Source: Candidatus Fermentibacterota bacterium (lineage in GTDB: Bacteria > Fermentibacterota > Fermentibacteria > Fermentibacterales > Fermentibacteraceae). Taken from it: a stretch of DNA of 38,710 nt. The notes beneath the pieces were generated by a model that did not search any database, had not been told where the DNA came from, and saw nothing but the letters and a program-made list of their open reading frames with translations. The DNA is taken from NCBI GenBank assembly GCA_002748705.1, contig PDSZ01000028.1:1-38710 (forward strand), written 5' to 3'. Positions within the stretch are counted from its first letter, which is position 1, and each line of letters opens with the position of its first letter. Positions 33,093 through 38,710 of this stretch are shown in pieces. Both the position numbers and the translations under genes were made by a program.

Positions 33093-33611
33093 ATGGTTGT
33101 TTTTCTTCCCTGCAGATGGGGAGAAGAAATTCTTTCCGATTGCAGGTTTTCTGTTTCCTGTGACTACACTGTAGAAGGTGTCAGAAAAGCGCTTTCCCAG
33201 GGGAAGCGAACATTTCTGATAGGTGCTGACGCTCTCAGCAATTCATCAGGCTGGAAGACTGCATGTGATCATCTCTCCCTTTTCGGTACAGGGGTTCTTG
33301 CCGGTCCCAATGATGACCGGTTCGGTCCCAGATTCCCTAACCTGAGAGGAATGTATCTGGTGCCGAATCTTTTTCAGGAATCAGTAACTGTAATGCAGGT
33401 ACCTGACATTGCCTTTTCCACCGGAGCTGAACTTTCAGGTTTTCCCTGCGGCGCTTTGATTTCTGAAGGTCTGGACCTGGCTGTTACAGCCGCCCACGGA
33501 GGCGCGAAAGTGGTTTTTGCGCTGAGATGCCATAAGCCCGGTGAGAGGGCTGACAACGACTTTTCTTTCCTGAAAAAGGTAATTCAGGAAATTGAAGGAG
33601 GTGAGGAGTAG
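33093..33611 (+). CDS. Short purine nucleoside phosphorylase-like protein
   Basis: 172 residues. The segment DHLSLFGTGVLAGPNDDRF and following GPRFPNL (59-85) is a near-copy of the class II PNP motif NHxNLTGxxPLxGPNDxRFGxRFP. PNP splits purine nucleosides with phosphate. But the rest is abnormal: the usual ~270-residue enzyme has a phosphate-binding GSGLG loop before this motif and GPSFET...SLITN after it; here the first is not recognisable and the end reads VFALRCHKP, without the catalytic Asn. The GTG start of ileS overlaps the stop codon (TAGTG). Either a divergent phosphorylase or a non-catalytic nucleotide-binding protein. Start ATG 33093 with GGTG nearby is moderate. Confidence 0.6.
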   Translation: MVVFLPCRWGEEILSDCRFSVSCDYTVEGVRKALSQGKRTFLIGADALSNSSGWKTACDHLSLFGTGVLAGPNDDRFGPRFPNLRGMYLVPNLFQESVTVMQVPDIAFSTGAELSGFPCGALISEGLDLAVTAAHGGAKVVFALRCHKPGERADNDFSFLKKVIQEIEGGEE

Positions 33612-36376
33612 TGAATTACAAAGATACCATCAGGCTTCCCAGAACCAGCTTCTCCATGAAGGGGAACATGATCAGGAGGGAGCCGGAGCTTCTTGAGCGA
33701 TGGAACGAAATGGATATTGAAAACAGGATTTTCAGTGAGAGGAAATCAGGCAGCAGCTTTGTTCTGCATGACGGGCCACCTTACGCCAACGGTCATGTTC
33801 ATCTGGGAACAGCTCTCAACAAGATTCTGAAGGACTTCATCGTAAAGAGCCACACAATGATGGGGCACTACTCACCGTTCGTTCCAGGCTGGGACTGTCA
33901 TGGAATGCCTATTGAACACAAGGTCATGACTGAAGCAGGTGACGGTAGGGCAAACCTCTCACTTATGGAAATAAGGAAAAGATGCCGGGACTATGCCGCA
34001 GGTTTCGTTGATGTCCAGAGAGAGGAATTCAGACGGCTTGGTGTTTTTGGAAGGTGGGGCAAACCCTATCTCACAATGAAGAACACATATGAGGCAGGAA
34101 TAGTACGGGCCTTCGGCAGGCTTGTGGAAAAAGGATACATCTATCAGGGTCTCAGGCCTATTCACTGGTGCACTTCATGCTCAACCGCCCTTGCTGATGC
34201 AGAGGTTGAGTACGCGGACCATTCATCTCCTTCTGTGTTCGTCGCATTCAAACAGGTCAATTCAGAGGACTGGAAAAAAGCAGGTGTGCCTTCAGATGCT
34301 GAGATGGTTATCTGGACCACCACACCCTGGACTCTTCCTGCAAATATGGCAGTGGCGCTGAATCCCGGTGAGGACTATGTCATTGTAAGTTCAAGAGGCC
34401 GAAAGTTCATAGTCGCAGGCCGCAGGGCTGAGTTTTTCATAGATGAGGCGCTTGGAGAAGGGGAGATTATTCAGAATACGGTTTTCAGGGGAAGCGCCCT
34501 GGAGAACCTTCTTCTTGAACATCCTGTGGACCCTTCCAGAACATCAACGGTTATTCTGGCTGACCATGTGACAATGGATGACGGAACCGGTTGTGTCCAC
34601 ACTGCTCCCGGCCACGGAGCCGAGGACTTTATGGTATGCAGCGCCTATGGAATAGATATCTTCTGTCCGGTTGGGCCGGACGGAACCTTCACTGAATCCG
34701 GCGGCAAGTATCATGGAATGCATGTGTTCCACGCAAATGAAGTGATAACCGGAGATCTGGAAGCTTCCGGTCATCTCATTGCCTCAAAGAAAATAAAGCA
34801 CAGCTATCCTCACTGCTGGAGATGCAAGTCTCCTCTTATCTTCAGGGCAACGGAACAGTTCTTTCTGAACCTTGACCACAGGGAACTGAAGAACAGCGTT
34901 CTTGAGATGGTTGACGGTGTGAAGTGGCATCCGGGCTGGGGCTACGAGCGGATGAAGAACATGATGTCCGTGAGGCCTGACTGGTGTCTTTCCAGGCAGC
35001 GAGCCTGGGGCGTAGCCCTTCCTGTATTCGTCTGCGATGACTGCGGAGAAGCTGTACTGGATCACAAACTGATAGACAAAGTGGCGGATCTGGTTCTTGA
35101 GAAAGGTTCAGATGTCTGGTTCGAGATGACTCCTGATCAGCTGTTCGCCCTTGACGGCAGAAAGGCAGAATGCCCTTCCTGCACCGGCGGTAAGCTAAAA
35201 CGGGTGGACGACATTCTTGATGTTTGGTTTGACAGCTCTCTCAGTCATTACAATGTTCTCTCTGAAGAGTACGGTCTTGAGAGACCTGCGTCAGTGTACC
35301 TGGAGGCCACAGATCAGCACAGAGGCTGGTTCGGTGTAAGTCTTATAACCTCCACGGCACTGGAGATGGGCAGACCTGCGGACCACATCATAACCCATGG
35401 GCTGATACAGGACAAAAAGGGCAAGAAAATGTCCAAGTCTCTCGGCAATGTTATCTCCCCTCTGAAGATTATACAGGCAAACGGTGCCGATATTCTCAGA
35501 CTCTGGTTCGCGGGAATAGACTACACAGCGGATTTCAGAGCCGATCTCAGTCAGCTGGATGACTGCAGGGAGGCTTACAGAAAGATAAGAAACACCATTC
35601 GGTTTATGCTTGGAAACCTCAGCGACTGCACAGGTATTCTTCCTGAGCCTGAAGAACTTGCAGGACTTGACAGGTACATGTGGCTCAGATTCAGAGAGCT
35701 TATGGCTTTCTGTCTTGAAGAATACACCAGATTCCAGTTTCACAGGGTTTACAGGGAGCTGAGAAACTTCTTTGTGATTGAGCTTTCAGGGCTCTATCTT
35801 GATGTGAGAAAAGATCGTCTTTACTGCGATGCTCCGAAGAGTTCTGCCCGAAAGGCAACAGTGGAACTCATAGGCTGGATGACAGTTAACCTGGCCAGGC
35901 TTCTTGCTCCTTTAATACCCTTCACAGCAGAGGACATATGGGATCACATTCCAGATGTGCTTAAAACCTCTGAGAGTGTTCATCTTGAACTCTTTGAAAA
36001 GAATACCGCGCTGAATGAGGATGAGATTGCCGAACTCAAGGCTTGGAATCCTTACATTGAAGTGAGAAAAAAGGTGCTCAAGGAGCTTGAAGAGCAGAGA
36101 GCTTCAGGAGAAATCGGTGGCGGACTGGACGCGCATGTCTTTCTCTCCCTTCCTGAAGAGATGACAGAAAGCGCACTGGGGGAAGACTGGGCCGACTTCC
36201 TTATTGTTTCCAGAGTACTGGTAAGTTCAGGAGATTACGAGGAAACAAAAACTGTAAGGGCGGAGGGAGGCAAGTGCCAGAGGTGCTGGAAGATAATTCC
36301 TGAGGTAGGTTCAAGTCCGTTCTCAGGGGATGTTTGTCCCAGATGCGGAGAGGTGCTGGCAGATCTTGAAAAATAG
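33611..36376 (+). CDS. ileS: Isoleucyl-tRNA synthetase
   Basis: 921-residue class I synthetase that charges tRNA-Ile in the cytosol. It has the HIGH-type motif HVHLG (62-66) in DGPPYANGHVHLG, the editing CP1 domain (WTTTPWTLPANMA, TAPGHGAEDF), the KMSKS loop at 606-610, and a C-terminal zinc finger with CQRC...CPRCG near the end. This is the bacterial type, close to E. coli in length. GTG 33611 is preceded by GGAGGTGAGGAG. It overlaps the PNP-like stop by 1 bp, and its end overlaps lspA. Confidence 0.97.
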   Translation: MNYKDTIRLPRTSFSMKGNMIRREPELLERWNEMDIENRIFSERKSGSSFVLHDGPPYANGHVHLGTALNKILKDFIVKSHTMMGHYSPFVPGWDCHGMPIEHKVMTEAGDGRANLSLMEIRKRCRDYAAGFVDVQREEFRRLGVFGRWGKPYLTMKNTYEAGIVRAFGRLVEKGYIYQGLRPIHWCTSCSTALADAEVEYADHSSPSVFVAFKQVNSEDWKKAGVPSDAEMVIWTTTPWTLPANMAVALNPGEDYVIVSSRGRKFIVAGRRAEFFIDEALGEGEIIQNTVFRGSALENLLLEHPVDPSRTSTVILADHVTMDDGTGCVHTAPGHGAEDFMVCSAYGIDIFCPVGPDGTFTESGGKYHGMHVFHANEVITGDLEASGHLIASKKIKHSYPHCWRCKSPLIFRATEQFFLNLDHRELKNSVLEMVDGVKWHPGWGYERMKNMMSVRPDWCLSRQRAWGVALPVFVCDDCGEAVLDHKLIDKVADLVLEKGSDVWFEMTPDQLFALDGRKAECPSCTGGKLKRVDDILDVWFDSSLSHYNVLSEEYGLERPASVYLEATDQHRGWFGVSLITSTALEMGRPADHIITHGLIQDKKGKKMSKSLGNVISPLKIIQANGADILRLWFAGIDYTADFRADLSQLDDCREAYRKIRNTIRFMLGNLSDCTGILPEPEELAGLDRYMWLRFRELMAFCLEEYTRFQFHRVYRELRNFFVIELSGLYLDVRKDRLYCDAPKSSARKATVELIGWMTVNLARLLAPLIPFTAEDIWDHIPDVLKTSESVHLELFEKNTALNEDEIAELKAWNPYIEVRKKVLKELEEQRASGEIGGGLDAHVFLSLPEEMTESALGEDWADFLIVSRVLVSSGDYEETKTVRAEGGKCQRCWKIIPEVGSSPFSGDVCPRCGEVLADLEK

Positions 36377-36851
36377 GTATACAGCAGCAGGATTTCTCTG
36401 GGGGGCATTTGTTACAGCAGCTGATCAGGTCACAAAGGTCATTGCCAGAGGCAATCTTCTTGAAAGCGTATCAAGAGACCTTATCGGAGAGACCGTCCGG
36501 TTTACACTGAGGTACAACAGCGGTGCGGCATTCAGCCTGGGCTGGGGCGGTCCTGTTTTTCTTTCAGTTTTCACTGTTATAGCCTGCATCTTCCTTGTGA
36601 GGTACATGCTTAAAGTTGAACCCGGACTGAAGACTGTCTGGCTGGGTGTAATACTGGGAGGAGCCGCAGGGAATCTTATAGACCGTCTCTGTATGGGAAA
36701 AGTTACTGATTTCATAGACATAGGCCTCTCAATGAGGAGATGGCCGACCTTCAATGTGGCGGATATCGCCATCTGTATCGGGGGCATCGCCGTTTTCATG
36801 CTTTTCAGGAAAACAGGGCGGCTTGAGGTCTCGTCGGAGGACAAAGAATGA
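36366..36851 (+). CDS. lspA: Lipoprotein signal peptidase (signal peptidase II)
   Basis: About 161 residues, four membrane helices, cleaving the signal peptide of diacylglyceryl-modified lipoproteins. Motifs: AADQVTKVIARGNL at the first helix, RYNSGAAFSLGWG, GGAAGNLIDRLCMGKVTDFIDI with one catalytic Asp, and WPTFNVADIAICIGG with the second Asp. The ileS-lspA pairing is common in bacteria. Start: TTG 36366 within ileS is my choice; ATG 36330 would add 12 residues. It overlaps ileS either way. lgt upstream on the same strand provides the preceding step. Confidence 0.95.
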   Translation: MKNRYTAAGFLWGAFVTAADQVTKVIARGNLLESVSRDLIGETVRFTLRYNSGAAFSLGWGGPVFLSVFTVIACIFLVRYMLKVEPGLKTVWLGVILGGAAGNLIDRLCMGKVTDFIDIGLSMRRWPTFNVADIAICIGGIAVFMLFRKTGRLEVSSEDKE

Positions 36852-37792
36852 GGAACAAGGGCAGAATTGTGGTTGCCATCGGAGGCAACTCTCTGATTAC
36901 CCCTGGATCCGTAAGAGGCAACAAAGACACCCATGAGGTAGCCAGGGAGGTCTGCGAAGAACTCGCTGAGATTGCCGGAATGTTCGGAAGTCTTGTGGTT
37001 ACCCACGGAAATGGTCCGCAGGTGGGATATGAGCTTATCAGGAATGCTCAGGCAAGAGATATAATCCCTCCTGACGGAATGGATGTGAATGTAGCTGCCA
37101 CTCAGGGTATAATCGGCTATTTCCTTCAGCAGGTTCTGGGAGATGTTCTTGAAGAGCAGGGTGTTGACATTCCGGTTTCAAGTGTAATCACGCAGGTTCA
37201 GGTTAAGCCTGACGATTCGGGATTTCAGAATCCCACCAAACCTGTAGGGCCTTTTTACACAGAAGAAGAAGCGCGCAGGCTTAAGGAGAGCAGGAACTGG
37301 ATCATGCGGGAGGACGCAGGACGGGGCTGGAGACGGGTGGTCCCGTCACCTATTCCGAAGAAAATAGTAGAGCTTGACTGTATCAACGCGCTTGTGGAAG
37401 CAGGACAGATAGTTATAGCCTGCGGAGGCGGCGGTGTACCTGTTGTAAGGGAAGGCGAGAAGATTCGCGGAGTAGCGGCAGTAATAGACAAGGACCATGC
37501 AACCGCTCTGCTCGCAACCAGACTCAACGCGCCTACATTTGTTATATCTACAGGAGTTCCTGAGGTTTACATTAATTTCGGAACTCCTGAGCAGAAAGCT
37601 CTGCGGAGCATCACAGCTGCTGAAGCCAGGCAATACATGGATCAGGGGCATTTTGCTTCCGGCTCCATGAAGCCCAAGATCAGAGCTGCTCTTGGATTCC
37701 TTGAGCACGGTGGTTCCAGAGTGGTAATCTCATCACCTGGTAATCTTGTTTCAGCTCTGAAAAGAGAGACCGGTACCACGATCACCGCTTAG
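36848..37792 (+). CDS. arcC: Carbamate kinase
   Basis: 314-residue amino-acid kinase-fold enzyme making ATP from carbamoyl phosphate and ADP, the last step of arginine, citrulline or allantoin fermentation. Landmarks: IVVAIGGNSLITPG at the N-terminus, VVTHGNGPQVGYE, RRVVPSPIPKKIVE, IACGGGGVPVV, VIDKDHATALLA and SGSMKPKIRAALGFLEHGG. No arcA or arcB lies beside it, so the carbamoyl phosphate source is encoded elsewhere. It starts by ATGA overlap with lspA and is the last gene of the plus-strand run. Confidence 0.96.
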   Translation: MRNKGRIVVAIGGNSLITPGSVRGNKDTHEVAREVCEELAEIAGMFGSLVVTHGNGPQVGYELIRNAQARDIIPPDGMDVNVAATQGIIGYFLQQVLGDVLEEQGVDIPVSSVITQVQVKPDDSGFQNPTKPVGPFYTEEEARRLKESRNWIMREDAGRGWRRVVPSPIPKKIVELDCINALVEAGQIVIACGGGGVPVVREGEKIRGVAAVIDKDHATALLATRLNAPTFVISTGVPEVYINFGTPEQKALRSITAAEARQYMDQGHFASGSMKPKIRAALGFLEHGGSRVVISSPGNLVSALKRETGTTITA

Positions 37793-37886
37793 TTAAGACA
37801 GCCGTTCAGGAGCCTGCCTCTGCACAGCAGTTCTGCTGTAACATGCCCCAGTTGCCCAATGTGCATATCGACTGGGTATCTGACGA

Positions 37887-37921
37887 CGAAAAAAGGGGGA
37901 GGAGCGAGACGCTCCTCCCCC
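37887..37921. terminator. Strong hairpin terminator after carbamate kinase
   Basis: A perfect 12-bp stem GGGGGAGGAGCG / CGCTCCTCCCCC (37895-37906, 37910-37921) with loop AGA. The plus-strand tail TTGCGTTTGG is only moderately U-rich; on the minus strand TTTTTT follows, which would be the better terminator. It lies about 100 bp after the arcC stop and probably works in both directions. Confidence 0.75.
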
Positions 37922-38005
37922 TTGCGTTTGGCCTTTCATAGATAGAATTACATTGTAACAGAAAAGATTTGAAGCACTTGCGCCTGTGGCGAGTGTTTGT
38001 TATTA

Positions 38006-38037
38006 TAGTTGCAACTAGTTGTATAACTAGATATATG
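38006..38037 (+). promoter_or_regulatory. Promoter with overlapping palindromic operators for the AbrB-like gene
   Basis: -35 TTGCAA (38009-38014), 17-bp spacer, -10 TATATG (38032-38037). A palindrome TAGTTGCAACTA (38006-38017) covers the -35 and a second, CTAGTTGTATAACTAG (38015-38030), fills the spacer. TAGTTG recurs at a 10-bp step, one helical turn. The arrangement suggests autoregulation by the AbrB-like protein, an inference. Confidence 0.6.
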
Positions 38038-38052
38038 TAAGGAGGACAGTAA

Positions 38053-38256
38053 ATGGGATTCAAGACCAAAGTCCAGCTGATCAAGAGAACCAAGAGCGAA
38101 CAGTGGTATGTCAACTTTCCTTCAGCACTTGCTCAAGCGATGGAGTTCTCAAAGGGCGAAGTCGTCGAATGGGTAGTTGAGGAAAAAGAACTGCTGGGGC
38201 TGAAAAGACCTGAAGCACCACCCCGCCTCCTAAAAAAAACTACTCTGGAGGAGTAG
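38053..38256 (+). CDS. AbrB/MazE-like small protein, first frame of an IS
   Basis: 67 residues beginning MGFKTKVQLIKRTKSEQWYV. The beta-strand-rich pattern VQLIKRTKSEQWYVNFPSALAQAMEFSKGEVVEWVVEEKELLGLKR matches the swapped-hairpin AbrB/SpoVT/MazE fold: a strand, then a P-A/AxxAQAM helix, then GEVVEWVVE. It likely binds DNA. AAGGAGG seven bases upstream of ATG is a strong ribosome binding site. The chain ends KKTTLEE with a stop at 38254-38256, but the -1 frame is open across that point into a transposase. It can therefore be a regulator by itself or the N-terminal domain of a fused transposase. Confidence 0.8.
   Translation: MGFKTKVQLIKRTKSEQWYVNFPSALAQAMEFSKGEVVEWVVEEKELLGLKRPEAPPRLLKKTTLEE
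38232..38256 (+). promoter_or_regulatory. Candidate programmed -1 frameshift site (A AAA AAA, A8 run)
   Basis: Eight A residues (38232-38239) in the zero frame read A AAA AAA, the canonical -1 slippery heptamer. A hairpin CTACTC-TGGAG-GAGTAG (38240-38256) begins 1 bp later and contains the zero-frame stop. After slipping, the frame continues as NYSGGVADKYFHLWGE into the transposase. The spacer is shorter than the usual 5-9 bases, so transcriptional slippage is also possible. Confidence 0.6.
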
Positions 38257-38710
38257 CAGACAAATACTTCCACTTGTGGGGGGAATGCAGGGATGCGTTT
38301 GAGAGTGTGTGGCAGAGGGCAGTCAGGCTGGGAACTGGGTCGCTGTTGTGCCTCGGCAGGCACAATGTCACCTGCCTGATCTCCACCACCGGCAAGCAGC
38401 ATTCAGACTGGTCGGCTGATTACCGAGTTTTCGAGAGGGGCAGGTTCAGAGAAGAGATGCTGTTTTCAGTTATACGCAAAGAGGTAACTGGTAGACTGGA
38501 GAAGAAGCAGCCTCTTGTGGTACTTATGGATGATACCCTGTTTGATAAGAGTGGACGCAATGTGTATGGAACAGCTTTCAAGCGTGATCCTAATGGTCCG
38601 AAATTCTGCAACAACTTCATATGGGCAACCAGATATCTCCAGATATCGGGAGCAGTGGAGGAGGAGGAGCGCCCAGGGTCTTGTCGTGGTATACCTCTAA
38701 TGATCCGTCA
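38238..38710 (+). CDS. IS transposase (DDE superfamily, IS701-like), N-terminal part, cut by window edge
   Basis: Open in the -1 frame relative to the AbrB-like gene from 38238 to the window end (about 157 residues). It contains a block FHLWGECRDAFESVWQRAVR, then VVLMDDTLFDKSGRNVYGT (first catalytic Asp in a DDT motif) and FIWATRYLQIS, as in IS701/DDE-superfamily endonuclease transposases. There is no ATG, and no start with a well-placed ribosome binding site, before this conserved region, which supports expression through frameshift from the AbrB-like gene. The rest of the transposase and the right IS end are outside the window. Confidence 0.8.

Noticed and set aside
38346..38365. 8-bp hairpin TTGTGCCT-CGGC-AGGCACAA as a frameshift stimulator
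   Set aside because: It is over 100 bases beyond the slippery run and inside the transposase coding region; too far to act on frameshifting.
1..38710. CRISPR array, tRNA or rRNA genes, prophage genes
   Set aside because: No regularly spaced repeat set, no cloverleaf with CCA-type end, and no rRNA core sequences or phage structural genes were seen on either strand by eye.

Overview
This window is about 38.7 kb of bacterial chromosome, moderately GC-balanced and very gene-dense. Cell-wall elongation genes, lipoprotein processing (lgt, lspA), a LolB-like lipoprotein and a barrel-like secreted protein point to a Gram-negative, rod-shaped or elongating bacterium. The carbamate kinase and M29 aminopeptidase would suit a peptide- or amino-acid-using fermenter. 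An uncultured lineage of the FCB group (for example Fermentibacterota-like) is my guess, but nothing here proves it: there is no rRNA, tRNA or diagnostic marker. Both ends of the window lie inside transposable elements, so it may be a contig bounded by repeats.

Left arm (1-7200) is the accessory region. It begins inside the right end of an IS5/IS1182-type element whose complete, sequence-identical sister lies at 5163-6781 in the same orientation, flanked by a 6-bp target duplication. Between them are a minus-strand trkH-trkA potassium uptake operon, a non-coding stretch with a 73-bp-spaced duplication that carries a short thiD-like tail, a DUF4139/MuiA-like gene, and a 160-bp palindromic MITE-like element that starts at that gene's stop codon.

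Middle (7200-14900): a monocistronic tyrosine recombinase with its own promoter and terminator but without several catalytic residues; a plus-strand operon of a hybrid sensor kinase, an MgtC-like membrane protein and a patatin phospholipase joined by 4-bp overlaps; an ankyrin/zinc-ribbon protein; and, convergent with it, a minus-strand pair of a nucleotidyltransferase and an HD phosphohydrolase.

Right (14896-37792) is an almost uninterrupted plus-strand run in which most genes overlap or sit a few bases apart: PHP phosphatase, a small helical protein, a lipoprotein, mreB-mreC-mreD-mrdA-rodA (the elongasome), lgt, comF, a membrane protein, dnaE, a secreted barrel-like protein, an M29 aminopeptidase, Trm112-like and YggU-like small proteins, a large TPR protein, a shortened purine nucleoside phosphorylase-like protein, ileS, lspA and carbamate kinase. 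A strong hairpin closes this block.

Right end (38000-38710): the start of a second, different IS. It has an AbrB-like first frame under a promoter with overlapping palindromes, and an A8 slippery run that would shift ribosomes by -1 into a DDE transposase frame running off the window.

I found no CRISPR array, rRNA, tRNA or clear riboswitch. The observations I would follow up first are the frameshifted AbrB-transposase fusion, the catalytically stripped recombinase, the palindromic MITE-like element, the PNP-like protein without its catalytic tail, and the paired nucleotidyltransferase and HD phosphohydrolase.
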